64,000 nt of DNA, taken from Neocallimastix lanati (nom. inval.). Lineage: Eukaryota; Neocallimastigomycota; Neocallimastigomycetes; Neocallimastigales; Neocallimastigaceae. The DNA lies in assembly GCA_016946835.1 (NCBI GenBank), contig JACVTC010000028.1, forward strand, positions 757,501 through 821,500, read 5' to 3'. The notes beneath the pieces are model-generated. The model saw only the letters and a list, made by a program, of their open reading frames with translations, made no database searches and had not been told where the DNA came from. A program made the translations under genes and the position numbers. Shown here one piece after another: positions 53,049 to 64,000 of the stretch (the stretch's first letter is position 1; each line of letters opens with the position of its first letter).

Positions 53049-53689
53049 TATTTTATTTTTTATTTTTTATTTATTATTATTATTATTTAGTATAGATTTC
53101 ATTTTATTTTAATTTTATTTTTTACATTTTTTTTATTGTATCAAGATTTACAAAAATTAAAAAAAAAAAAAAAATTATAAACCTTGTTTTTTTTTTTTAA
53201 TTCCGATGGCTTTATTTTATTTTATATTATTATTGATTTATTTTTATTTTTATTCTTTCTTTTAAGGGTTGACTCTTTAAATTTCGTTATAACTTTTTTT
53301 AAAAAAAAAATTCTTTTTATTAATAAATAAATAATAAATAAAAAATCAATAACTTTAAATAATATTTCAAATATACAAATAGATATAAATATAAATATTT
53401 TAAAATTTAAAATAAACTAACTCTATATATAATTTTAAAATTTTTAAGACGGATAGAACTATGAAAAATAATAATAATACTAATAATAATTTATTGGTTA
53501 ATTGACTTTTTTTATTTTTATTTTTTATTTTTTGTATTTTTAAAATAAATTTACACTATCTTATATACTTTATTATAATTAAATGCATAATTGAGAAAAC
53601 TGGACCACATTCAATATATCATTGTATCTTTTTTATATGTTGTACTAAAACAAAACAAAAACAAAAACAAATAAAAAAAAAAAAAAAAA

Positions 53690-53808
53690 AGGTTTATCGA
53701 TTAAAAATAGATACAATAGTAATAATAATAAAAATTATATAAAAAAAAAAAAAAAGTTTATCGATTAAAAATAGATACAATAGTAATAATAATAAAAATT
53801 ATATAAGA
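53690..53808. repeat. Two-copy direct repeat, about 66 bp
   Basis: GTTTATCGATTAAAAATAGA then TACAATAGTAATAATAATAA occurs twice in tandem, each copy preceded by an A run. Confidence 0.95.
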
Positions 53809-53959
53809 TTATATTTATTATAAATAATAAATAATAAATAAATTTTTTTAATCATTTTATTTTTTTAATTTCTTTATTTTTTATCTTATTTTTTTTAAAC
53901 CTTTTTAGTTTTAATTTTTTATCCCTTTAAAATTATACATTTTATTATTATTATTATTA

Positions 53960-53995
<36 letters not shown>

Positions 53996-55683
53996 GTATT
54001 AGCTTTTAATTATAGAAAAATAAAAGAGAAAGCTTTTCCAATTGGATTGGGTTAAAAAAAAAAAATTTAATAAAAAAAATTAATTAATAAATAAAAAAAT
54101 AAAATAAAATAAAAATTTCACCCATAAACCTTATTTATTATTAAAATTTAAAAAATTTTCATTTAAAAATCAAAGATAAAATATTTATTTTATATTTTCA
54201 TTTATTGACTTATTTACTTAATTTTTATTATTTCATTTAAATGATTGATTCTTTCAATTTATTTATTTTTTAATCTTTTATATTAATGGATTTAAATTTT
54301 CTTTTTCTTTTTCTTTATATTTCACTTTTATATGTATTTGTTGATATAAACAAAAATTTAGGTTCAAATATTTTATATATTTATATATATTTTATATATT
54401 TCACCTTTTTAATTTATTTATTTATTTATTTATGATTCTTTTTATTATATTATTTCATTCAATCTAAAATATTTTATATGCATGTAGTATTCATTAGTTA
54501 TATTTTATTATATATTTATTATATAGTTAATACATATATTCAAATTTAATAATTAAAAGAAAAAGTCAAATATATATAGATTATTATATTGTTGATCCTA
54601 TTTTTACCATTAAAACCTATTTGGACAAATATATAACATACAATAGAGGGTTAAATACTTTAAAATGTTTATTTATATACATTTTTATGTATTATTCTTG
54701 TTCCTTGTCTTTCCTTATTATAGTACTATTTGTTATTATATTATTATTATTATTATTATTATTTATTACTTTGCATTTAATAATTAATAATTAATAATCA
54801 ATATTTATTATTTATTATTATTTATTATTTATTATTTATTATTTATTATTTATTATTTATTTTTATTATTTATAATTTATTGGCATATGTTATATGAACT
54901 TTTCCTTTCGTAATAATTAAATAAAAAATGAAATATTAATTAATCTTAATAATATATTACTAATATTTACAAACAATTAAATTATTTATATATTTATTTA
55001 ATTTAAACATCAAAAAAAAAATTAAAATATTAACAAATATTATTTTAATATATATCATCCATATATTATTAATAAATATATAATTCTTTTTATACAATAT
55101 AAATATAATGATATATATAAAATATATAAATATGAATGTAAAGTATAATATGTAATTGTATTATATTAAAAATGTAGAGAATGTAAAATATTCATTCTAT
55201 ATAATATATAATATATTATATATATAATGATCATTTAATATGAATATATGAATATTATATAGGAATGACAATATGCTATTAAGCATTGAAGATTAATCAA
55301 TCTATCCATTAAAAAAATAACTTTCATAATATGCTTATGATAAGAATAAAATAATATTAATTGAATTGAATAGTATTGGAAAATATTGATAATATATGGA
55401 ATATCATTTAAATATATATATTATATATCAATCTTTTTTTTATTAATAAGAATACATCAAATTAAAAAAAAAATTAAAAAATTTCATATATATATAGACT
55501 TTTATTTTACAACTTTTAATGTTAATTCTTCACATTTCATTTTTATTAGAAATATATAAATATTTATAATAATTTAAAATTATAAATATTTATTGTCAAT
55601 AAATAAATAAAAAAAAATTTAATTATTATTTAAATAAAAGTTTATTAAGAAAATTTATTTAAGAATAAAAAAAATAAAAAAAA

Positions 55684-56097
55684 ATGATTAGTAACACCCT
55701 TTCAAATGTAGTAATTTACATTACATTAGCAGTTTTCCTTTTTCTTGGTGTTGTACTAGTGAAAGGTAAAAAAATGTCAAAGGATCAATTTTTAACTGCT
55801 CGTTCTTCTCAATCATGGAAAGCTCTTGGAATTAATTTTTATGTTGCTGGTAAATATATCATATAATACATATGTATAGCTTTTAGTTTTAGTTTAGTAT
55901 GAGAAAAAAAAAAAAAAAAAAAAAAAAAAAGAAAAAAAAGAAAAAAAAGAAAAATAAATCATTAATATATTTGATTATTGATAAGTTATTTATCACACTC
56001 TCTCTTTATTTTATATTGAATAAAAAGAAGAGAGAGAGAAAAAAAATATTGTTTAAAAGATGCTTTGACCTAATAATAAAGTATTTTTTTTTTATTC

Positions 56098-56139
<42 letters not shown>

Positions 56140-56811
56140 TCATTTATTTTATTTATAAAAGTTCAAATATAAAATATAAAATATAAAATATAAAATATAA
56201 AATATAAAATATAAAATATAAAATATTAATATATATATTAATATTATTTTTATTTTTTGTTTTTATTTTTGATTTTATTTTAAATATAATATTTTACCTT
56301 TCAATTAAAATAGGTATTGGTAGTTGGATTTTATTCACTTTACCTACTACAGCTGCTTATAACGGTATTTATGGATTAATAGCTTACGTTGTTGCTTGTG
56401 TTGTTCCTTTAATTGTTCTTATCTTTATTGGTCCAGCAATTCGTAAGAAGTGTCCTAATGGTGTAACTATTACTGAATTTATTAAGGAGAGATATGGAAG
56501 ATTATGCCATGCTTGTGTAGGTATTATGGTTGTTTTCTATATGTCTATTTCTTATATTTCTGAGTTAACTGCTTTGGGTAGTACTATGACTGCCACTTAT
56601 GGCTTAAATTCTATTATTCCAATTTGTATAACCGCTTTAGTAACTACTATCTATACTGGTAAAATATATATATATATATTTTATTATTTATATATATTTA
56701 ATATAGATTTGTTAATAGGATCTTTATAAATAATTTTAATAATAATAATAATTAATATATATATATATATTGCATTTATTTATTTTAATTAAATTATTTG
56801 TATAATTTTTA

Positions 56812-56869
<58 letters not shown>

Positions 56870-57168
56870 TCTTTTAATTTTTAATTTTTTATTTATTTAT
56901 TATTATTAATTTTTTTTTTTTTCTATCAAATTATAAAATAGCCTATGGTGGTCTTCCAACCTCAATGCTTACTGATAAAATCCAAGGATGGTCTATTATT
57001 TTATTAATTGTTATTGTAACTATTTCTATTTTTAGTTATGTTGATATTGATTCCAACGCTGTTGAAAGTTCTGGTTTATTACAACCAACAAGAATTGCTA
57101 TTGAATCCTTCTATGTACTTACTGTAGCTATCACTGGTGCTAACCTTTTCCATCAAGTGAGTTTATTT

Positions 57169-57205
<37 letters not shown>

Positions 57206-58668
57206 ATGAAAAAGAAAATAAATTAAAATAGAAAATTTTTATAAAGTTATTTATTATTAATATATTTTAAATATATATTATATAATAAAATATTATTATA
57301 TAATATTAAAATTAATATATATATTTTAAAAATTCTATTTAAAGGGTTACTGGCAAAGAATTTATTCTTCAAAGAGTGATAAAGATTTAATTATTGGTCT
57401 TCTTGTTGCTGGTGTAATCATTCTTATCACTTTCTTCATTTTAGGATTGTAAGCTTTTTTTTTTTTTTTTTTCTTAATTTTATTTTCTTTTAAATATATA
57501 TTTATTTTTATTTAATTTTAATTTATTTGTTTACTTATTTTTTAATTCTATTTATTTAATTCTAATAATAATTGACTTTATAATTATATATCAAAATAAA
57601 ATATATAGTTCTGGTATTATTGCTATTTGGGGTAATTTATGTTGTTCCAATGAAGCTGAATACAATAACGTTTTCTTCTCTCTTACTTTACCTCAAAAAG
57701 GATGGATTAATGTTGTTGTATTAATTTTAGTTGTCTCTCTTGTATGTTCTTGTACCGATACTCTTCAAATTGGTTTAACAGCTACTATTGTTAATGATGT
57801 CTTTGATAATAAGATTCATGTTAACTATGCTAGATTATGCGTTATTATTTTAACTATTCCTATTGTTATTCTTGCTTCAAAGAACGCTGATATTATGAGA
57901 TTATTCTTGATTGCTGATTTGTATTCTACTATTGTGGCTGTGATCGTCGTAATTGCTTTCTTTGATCGTTTCAAGAAGTATAAAACTATTCCAGATTCTC
58001 AAAATCTTGCTGAAGGTAAAAAAAAATTTTTTTTGTTATTTCATTTAATAAATTAGAGTATTTATGTATTTTAAATTAATCAATATATATATATATATAT
58101 ATATATTGATTTATTAGATACTCAAACAAATTTATTATTAGAATTTATAAAAATAAAGTATTAATTTTTTTTTTTATTTTTCTTATATATTTTTATTTTT
58201 AATATTTGTTTTTGCTTTTGTTTTTTGTTTTTATTCTTTATTATAAAAAATAAAAAAATAAAAATAATTATAATAGGTCGTGATATTAAAGAAAATCTTA
58301 ATATTGTTGTTGATGAAAAGACCGTTGACATTGTTGACTTCAAAGAAGATGGTGATAAAAAAGAAATAGAAAAATTAGATAGAAAAGAAAAGTCCTCTGA
58401 AATTAAGGGAGAACCAAGAAAATTCTATATTAATGGTTATGATTGTGTTATAGGTATTGTAGTTGGTATTATCTCAATTGCTATTTTCGGTTGGATTTTC
58501 CATAAAGATTTCAAGAAGGGTCTTGCTTTATTACTTTTACCTGATGGTATGAGTATTGAAGGTGAAAGTTTAGGTGCCTTCCTTGCTGCTCCATTGGGTA
58601 CTCTCTTTGGTATATTTGTTTCTGCTGGTATAAGAACCTTATACAATGAAATCGTTAATAAAAATTAG
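55684..58668 (+). CDS. Sodium:solute symporter (SSS family, DUR3-like), 6 exons
   Basis: Exons are 55684-55849, 56314-56658, 56942-57156, 57345-57448, 57609-58015 and 58277-58668 (1629 nt, 542 aa), all GT..AG and in frame. The product is a multi-pass membrane transporter. Hydrophobic segments run through nearly the whole chain, from VVIYITLAVFLFLGVVLV to IGIVVGIISIAIFGWIF. The SSS signatures are GKKMSKDQFLTARSSQSWK after helix 1, CPNGVTITEFIKERYG, AYGGLPTSMLTDKIQGWS, GYWQRIYSSKSDKDL and SLVCSCTDTLQIGLTATI. The order and the YGGL.tsm.TD..QG and GyWQR motifs fit fungal and plant urea/polyamine-type members (DUR3) better than bacterial proline carriers, but the chain is shorter than typical DUR3 (near 700 aa). 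A charged hydrophilic loop (residues about 412-455, KEDGDKKEIEKLDRKEK) precedes the last helices. The substrate is not known from the sequence. The neighbours give no pathway clue. Confidence 0.88.
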
Positions 58669-58926
58669 AAATAAAATAAAATAAAATAAAATAAAAAAAA
58701 GATATACAGAAAATTGAAAATATAGAAAAAAATAATAATAATAAACATTAAATCAGAAAAAAAATTAGAAAAACAAGAAAAAATTTAGTAATCAATATTT
58801 TATTTAACAAGAAACAATAGAATAAGTAATTTAGTTAATATATTTATTTATTTATTTTTTTTTAGATAGAAAAAAAAAAAAAAAAAAAAAAACAATACAA
58901 AAGAAAAAAAGTAAAAAAAAAAAAAA

Positions 58927-58966
<40 letters not shown>

Positions 58967-59203
58967 TTTTTAATTATTTATATTAATTTTTTTTATAATA
59001 TTGTATTATCAGTTACGTCTTAAAAGAAGAAAAAGAGGAAAAAAAAAATTTTTTTTTTTTTCACTTTTCTTATTATATTTAATTTTTTTTTTTTAAATTA
59101 TATTATCAGTTAACATTTTAAAAGAAAAAGAGAAGGAAGAAAAAATTTCCTTATTCTTTTATTTTTAAAATTATTATTTTTAAATTTTATATTATCAGTA
59201 GCA

Positions 59204-59258
<55 letters not shown>

Positions 59259-59309
59259 CAATAAAATTAAATTAAATAAAAATCAATAAAAATCATTAAA
59301 AAATAAAAA

Positions 59310-59349
<40 letters not shown>

Positions 59350-59399
59350 ATAATTCATGAATTTTTTCTATTTCTGTTAACTTTTTTTTTTTTTACATT

Positions 59400-59430
<31 letters not shown>

Positions 59431-59470
59431 TTTTAAATGATCTTTTGTTATATTTAATTAATTTATTAAA
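58669..59470. other. A/T-run-rich downstream region with diverged threefold repeat
   Basis: TATTATCAGTTA followed by AAAAGAAAAAGAG and then a T run occurs three times with decay (about 59005, 59100 and 59190). Long A runs lie at 58868-58891, 59221-59255 and 59313-59347. No frame is credible. The first part is probably the 3' UTR of the transporter. Confidence 0.6.
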
Positions 59471-60596
59471 TCTGAACTTTCCTTCTTGGTGAAAGAGATG
59501 CAGACATTATTGATTAAAATTATAAAAAGGAATGAGATATTTTGTTTAAAAAACCAAAATATGACGATATTTTAGAACGTTACTGGAAATCAGTTGCCAA
59601 ATTTCAATATTAAAGGTCAAAACTACGATAGTAACAAGTTCTCAAACAATAAAGATATAATTATGCTTAGCTTAAAATATCCCCAATTCAACTTAGGGTT
59701 TTCGTGGATTATACGTTTACGCTGTGGTTATAAATACAATACTACTATTGCTATTAGAATGGGTAGAGTTTCAGAAGATTGTCCCAAGTCTTGCCCCTGT
59801 TGTGGCGAAGGTAATCAATCTTTTGAACATTGGATTTTTAAATGCGATGCTCTTGCATCTTTTAGATGGAATTCTTTTAAATTTCATCGATGATCTCTAT
59901 GTTTTATTCCTTAGGAAGATTAGAGCGTTTAATCCTCTTTCTTCCTATGACTCTATTTCTAATTTTGAAGATTATATCAATCATTATATATACTTGTTCC
60001 TTCTTGGTGGGACTTTAGTTTTAAATGAGCTACATTTCGATAGTAGGGAACAGAGACATTTAAATGAACTACTTTTCAAATGTTCATCTGAGTTCACCTG
60101 TTCCAAAAATTGTGGGCTTGGCGGAATTCTTAACAAGGGCAAAACCTATCATAAGTATTTCGTTTGAGCTATTATTTGATAGGTATTGTAAAATACCAAA
60201 CTTAACCAAGGGCGTCGACGTCGTACTGATAAGGCATAATGAAAATACAGGATCATCATCTATTTCTACGAAGGGTGAATCTCGTCCTAGTAGTTCAATA
60301 AATGATGAATCCACGGGAGAGTTTAGTGGACACCACACTATCATATTTTAAAGATGTTACTTCTAGGTTTTAATTCTTTTTTATTTGTTAGGAAGGGGAA
60401 AATTCCCGCATAGTACAACTTGCCGAAATACATAGTATTTTTGAGCTTTTTTATTTTTTATTTTTTTTAAACTTTTATTTTTATTTTTTAATTTCAAATG
60501 TATTTTTCACCTACATGTATTTTTTTTATAATAAGATTAATAAATTTATGGAAGTGTATTCTCTTCCCTGTCTAAAAAAAAAAAAAAAAAAAAAAA
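59471..60596 (+). pseudogene. LINE reverse-transcriptase C-terminal remnant, copy 1, with poly-A tail
   Basis: Two frames hold the C-terminus of a non-LTR retrotransposon protein. 59594-59893 gives WIIRLRCGYKYNTTIAIRMG, then the zinc-knuckle-like SCPCCGEGNQSFEHWIFKC (CxxC...H....C). After a frameshift, FIDDLYVLFLRKIRA, FEDYINHYIYLFLLGG and LNELHFDSREQRHLNELL follow. A further shift gives LTKGVDVVLI and finally GEFSGHHTIIF and stop at 60351. The 3' end GGAAGTGTATTCTCTTCCC, TGTCT and a poly-A tract (60573-60596) is a classic LINE tail. Upstream RT, endonuclease and Gag parts are missing (5' truncation). Dead copy. Confidence 0.75.
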
Positions 60597-62030
60597 TTCC
60601 CTTGAGCCTATTATCATTTATAGGAATATTAAGGTTAGAAAATCCTTATTTTCTTTCGCTTGTTTTTTATCCAATAATAAAGTTCCATTAACATTTAAAA
60701 GATTTATTATTCAATCATATATTATTAGCAAAACATTATATTTTGCTCCACTTTTAGGTTCAAACAAAAACAATTCCAAGAATGTACAATCCTTAATTTA
60801 ATACTACATTGTTGTGGTGAATGGATTCTGACTCCTTGAACAAAGAAGATTATCTTAACATTGAAAAGAAGAAAAAATGTTAAGAATTATATCAAAAGGA
60901 ACTCAACGGTTATTGTTTATGCCTTATCTCGTGATCTTCAAGTATTTCCAATTGCTTGCTTTTGTGTCTCTCTTCAAATAAAATGCTTTTGTAAATGGAG
61001 AAATTCAAAATGTATCATTAAAGATCTCATAAACCATATCCCTTCCATACTACGTTATTCTTGTTCAAAAAAAAAAAAAAAACACCGGTGCTCTACATAA
61101 AAATTAGGAAAAAGAATATCACTAAATTCAAAGATGTTATTGAATCTTATTAGTCTTGTTACTAAATTCCAAGGAATTAAGGGTACTAATTACGATAACT
61201 TCAAATTTATAAATACTAGAAATTTATTCAAGCTCAGCCTTGAATGCCCTCATTTAAGTTTAAATTTTTAACTGGATCGTAAGATTAAGAGCTGATTACA
61301 AATATAATACCACTATTGCAATTAAAAGTGGAAGAGTTTCTGATGATTATCCTAAATTCTGTCTTTGTTGTGGAAAAGGTAAGCAATCTTTATTCATTGG
61401 ATATTTATTTAAATACTCTACCTTTTTTTTATGTCGATGTAAATTTTTGAATTTCATTGATGATCTTTTCATTTTATTTGCCAATAATGCAAGGAATCTT
61501 TCTTTACTTTCTTCTCATTTTAATATTTTAGAATATGAAAATTTCATAAACAGGTATATTTATACATTCCTTCTTGGGGGAATTTCAGCTTTAGATGAGC
61601 TACAATTTGATACTGGGGAACATGGACAATTAAGTGAACAACTCCTAAAAAAGTTCACCCGGGTCTATTATTCTGTATATTGTGGGGCTTGCGGGAATAT
61701 CTTGCTAATACAATACCAATCATCAGTAGCTCTCATGAGTTAACTTTTTGAGTGGTTTAGCAAAAATACTTTCATAACCAAGAGTGTCGATATCGTACCG
61801 ATATGGCAAAGTAATAGTGCAATTAGAAGTCCTGTTAATTCTTATCCATACACATTTATTAACAGCATAGTTCAGGGCCCAGAACCTTTAGTAAGTGATT
61901 CAACTTTTGATAATTTTTCTAATGGTTCAGGGGGAGAGTTTAGTGGATACCACACTATTTATTTTAAAAATATTACTTCTTTGTTTTTATTATTTTTTAG
62001 ATTTAACTGGTGATTATGTTACTACACATA
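60597..62030 (+). pseudogene. LINE reverse-transcriptase C-terminal remnant, copy 2
   Basis: Begins directly after the poly-A of copy 1 and extends further 5': SLEPIIIYRNIKVRKSLF, LTFKRFIIQSYIISKTLYFA (typical RT thumb region after the catalytic domain), then KNVKNYIKRNSTVIVYALSR. After several frame breaks comes YKYNTTIAIKSGRVSDDYPK, CLCCGKGKQSL, LNFIDDLFILFANNAR, ENFINRYIYTFLLGGISALD and GEFSGYHTIYF at the end. The last motif, FIDDL and FLLGG are shared with copy 1, so both descend from one LINE family, with substantial divergence. Multiple stops; not functional. Confidence 0.75.
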
Positions 62031-62269
62031 GTATAACATCACACCGAAATTTTTTTTTTCTTTTTAACTTTTTGAACTTATTTTTATTCCTTATTACATT
62101 AAATTTTCTTTGATTAATTAAAATTTGTTATTTCTTAACTTTTTATTATTTTTTATTTTACTTAATCTTTTACATACATTTTATTTTTTTTTCTTTTTTT
62201 TAATTATATAAAGTATTTTTTTTTAATTAAATGTAATACATAATACTTTTTCCCATTAAAATAATTCCA
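62031..62269. other. AT-rich spacer between LINE and copia remnants
   Basis: Mostly T-rich simple sequence (TTTTTTTTCTTTTTAACTTT). It probably includes the decayed 3' UTR of LINE copy 2. No feature recognised. Confidence 0.5.
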
Positions 62270-62803
62270 CCTGAAGTAGATTTTCTATCAGTCTTATCAC
62301 CTACAAAATCTGAGATTGTATTATTCAAATTAGCACCCCCTTTCCATCATATTTAATTATATCGTCTAAAAAAAAAAAGAAATCTTGTGTTACTACTTCT
62401 ACAGTAGAAACTGAATTATATAAGCACTTTAGAAAGTGTCAAGAAAATATTATGGTTAAGGAAGCTAGGGAACATTATTAAAGAAATATTAAATAATAAA
62501 TTAATTAAATATAACAATCTATATTAATAATTAAGCAAATAAATATATAATGGAAAATGGTGAAATTAAATACTAAATTAAATCATGTAGATGAAAGATT
62601 TCGTTTCAACAGAGATAATATATTAAAGAAAAGAACAAAATTTAAAATACGTAGACACGGAAAACATGATAGCTAATCTATTAACAAAAGATTCAAATGG
62701 TAACAAAAATACTAAAATATATTATTAACAAAAGATTCAAATGGTAACAAAAATACTTAAATTTAAAAATAATATTTCTACGTAAAGATCTCATTTGGGG
62801 AGG
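62270..62803 (+). pseudogene. Decayed Ty1/copia RNase H C-terminus
   Basis: Fragments in shifting frames match the end of a copia polyprotein: SCVTTSTVETELYK then, after a one-base shift, ESVKKILWLRKLGNIIKE (62380-62490), the family's 's..St.eaEy.al....ke..wl+.ll' block; then LNHVDERFRFNRDNILKK and YVDTENMIANLLTKD (62580-62700), matching 'tKHid.r+hf.R......i...yv.t..n.AD.lTK'. A TTAACAAAAGATTCAAATGG segment is directly duplicated (62678 and 62723). It ends in the purine-rich tract TTTGGGGAGG just before the LTR. Confidence 0.75.
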
Positions 62804-63111
62804 TGTGATAATTACACTACATATTTATTCATATTATTTTATATATTTATTTATTATATAATTTAATAAAGTATATTTATATTTATGTTTAATATGAATA
62901 ACATAATACGTTTTATATTATGTTTCATAAATTTATTTTAACAATCCTTTTAAATATTCCGTGTAACTTATAGCAAAATTCTCAGCAATAATATTCATGT
63001 CAGAGTGTCAAAGCTGAAACACTCAGTAAGGTCGTCCAGTGGGAACAATTCTGCCTTTATAAAAAGAAAGTGTGTGGCTACTTCAATACTACCCCATTGC
63101 TGTATTATCCA
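62804..63111 (+). repeat. Copia 3' LTR
   Basis: It follows a polypurine tract (TTTGGGGAGG, 62794-62803), begins TGTGATAAT and ends ATTATCCA, an imperfect inverted terminal pair with TG...CA. Length 308 bp. It contains TTTATAAAAAG at about 63056, a TATA-like element. No second LTR is visible in the window, consistent with 5' truncation. Confidence 0.7.
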
Positions 63112-63587
63112 TTTCTTATATTAAATAATTTATTGGCATTAATTATTTGAAATATACATTTTTTTTTTTTTTTTTTTTTTATTTTATTTTATTTTTATTT
63201 TTATTTTTCATTTTATTATTTTTTATTTTTTATTTCTATTTTTATAACAATTATTATCGTTATTATCAATAATATTATAATAAGATTGATATTTTATAAT
63301 TCAAAAAAAATAAATAAATTGTATTTTTAAGAAAACAAGAAAATTAACTATTGTATTTATTTTGAAAATTTTCATAATTCATGAATTCCACATTTTTTTT
63401 TTATTTTATATATATATTTATTTAATATTTATTTATTTAAAAAATAAAATAATATTGAATCTTAATTGTAAAAGAATAAAAATAATATTGAATTATTGAA
63501 TCTTAATTGTAAAAAAAATAAATATATTATATCAAAATAAACTAAATAAAAAAAATTGTTTTTTCTTTATTCTAGAATAAGATAATA

Positions 63588-63624
<37 letters not shown>

Positions 63625-63640
63625 TTTTTATTATTTATTT
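63112..63640. other. AT-rich region downstream of the right-edge gene
   Basis: T runs at 63161-63180 and 63592-63622, and TTATTTTTATTTTT repeats. A short duplication AATATTGAATCTTAATTGTA occurs twice near 63450 and 63490. No gene seen. Confidence 0.6.
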
Positions 63641-64000
63641 CTATTTTTTCTTTGAAGAAGATTTTTTATCTTTTCCACTTTTTCCACCCTTTTTGTCCTT
63701 TTCACCTTTTCCACCCTTTTTATCTTTTTCATCTTTTGCTGCTGACATTGCTTCTTTAGCTGCTTTTTTCTTGGCATCTTCCATTTTTTTCATTTGTTTA
63801 ATTAATTGATCCTCTGAATTGGTTAACATCGTCGTCAATGTATTTTTTAATTCTTGAATCTTTGGTCCTATCGCATTTTCAACTAACTGTTTTAAATCAA
63901 TAATCGCTTTTTCTCTTGGTGTTAATTCTTTTTCTTTTTCTTCTTTATTTTCTTCCTTATTATTATCTCCTTCTTTTACTCCTTCTTCACTTTCTACTCC
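63641..64000 (-). CDS. Lys/Glu-rich C-terminus of an unrecognised protein (partial)
   Basis: The frame is open from the right edge (64000) to a TAG at 63643-63641, 120 codons, with no start visible. Sequence: an acidic stretch (KEENKEEKEKELTPREK), a moderately conserved-looking helix (AIIDLKQLVENAIGPKIQEL and TMLTNSEDQLIKQMKKMED), then an alanine/lysine helix and a KGGKGEKDKKGGKSGKDKKS tail. Coiled-coil or RNA/microtubule-binding character is possible, but no family is recognised. An internal Met (63838) is not needed as a start, since the frame continues well upstream in ordinary coding sequence. Confidence 0.7.
   Translation of the reverse strand, partial: GVESEEGVKEGDNNKEENKEEKEKELTPREKAIIDLKQLVENAIGPKIQELKNTLTTMLTNSEDQLIKQMKKMEDAKKKAAKEAMSAAKDEKDKKGGKGEKDKKGGKSGKDKKSSSKKK

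Noticed and set aside
52816-53112. Three overlapping 80-98 codon plus-strand frames
   Set aside because: A hexamer repeat without stop codons keeps all three frames open, so this is not evidence of a gene.
58437-58646. 69-codon minus-strand frame opposite the last transporter exon
   Set aside because: Antisense shadow; the plus-strand exon carries the SSS protein in frame with the other five.
60084-60344. 86-codon minus-strand frame in the LINE remnant
   Set aside because: Antisense to recognisable LINE C-terminal sequence; no family resemblance on this strand.
62990-63110. Relatively GC-rich stretch considered as a tRNA or small RNA gene
   Set aside because: No cloverleaf (no T-loop TTCRA, no matching acceptor stem), and it lies within the copia LTR boundaries.

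Overview
This window reads as nuclear DNA of a filamentous fungus, most likely an anaerobic gut fungus (Neocallimastigomycota). Intergenic DNA is extremely AT-rich and full of long A/T runs, ATT/AAT microsatellites and (TTATTTA)n-type repeats. Protein-coding sequence survives only as islands of higher complexity, most of them split by short GT..AG introns. A fungal Yap1/Pap1-type bZIP factor, a PKA catalytic subunit, a GPI19/PIG-P subunit, LINE and Ty1/copia debris, and a GH3 beta-glucosidase with permuted domain order (an arrangement known from rumen bacteria) together argue for a gut fungus rather than Dictyostelium, which has similar base composition. The assignment is inference; no rRNA or tRNA gene was found to anchor it.

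Layout. 1-1576 (minus): 5' part of a rhodanese-like-domain protein with a long acidic, Asn-rich tail, running off the left edge. 4.2-7.1 kb: old transposon sequence interrupted by two members of a terminal-inverted-repeat (TIR) family; a third member is at 26.3 kb and a fourth at 44.7 kb. 7.5-9.0 kb (plus): GPI19/PIG-P, six exons. 13.0-16.1 kb (plus): PKA catalytic subunit, eight exons. 20.1-23.8 kb (plus): a PAS-kinase-like Ser/Thr kinase with HGD in place of HRD, five exons. 29.2-31.6 kb (plus): Yap1-like bZIP factor, four exons. In each of these four genes and in the transporter below, the summed exon length is an exact multiple of three (786, 981, 2304, 1995 and 1629 nt), which supports the splice models.

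35.5-48.6 kb is the most structured region. A decayed copia remnant abuts a large imperfect inverted duplication (about 36.4-39.3 kb against 45.9-48.6 kb). Each arm carries a pseudogene of the same permuted GH3 gene. The inner arms hold further inverted repeats with a centre near 43.9 kb. One arm is interrupted by a young LTR retrotransposon (two 385-bp LTRs) whose only ORF is a Gag-like protein. The other is interrupted by a TIR element with a 9-10 bp target duplication. 48.6-55.7 kb is almost entirely simple sequence. 55.7-58.7 kb (plus): a sodium:solute symporter of the SSS family, six exons. 59.5-62.0 kb: two decayed LINE reverse-transcriptase C-termini in direct tandem. 62.3-63.1 kb: a copia RNase H tail plus its 3' LTR. 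63.6-64.0 kb (minus): Lys/Glu-rich C-terminus of an unknown gene running off the right edge.

The host genes do not form a pathway. They are ordinary housekeeping and regulatory genes (GPI anchor synthesis, cAMP signalling, nutrient-type kinase, stress transcription factor, solute uptake) spaced 3-24 kb apart by AT-rich DNA and mobile-element debris.
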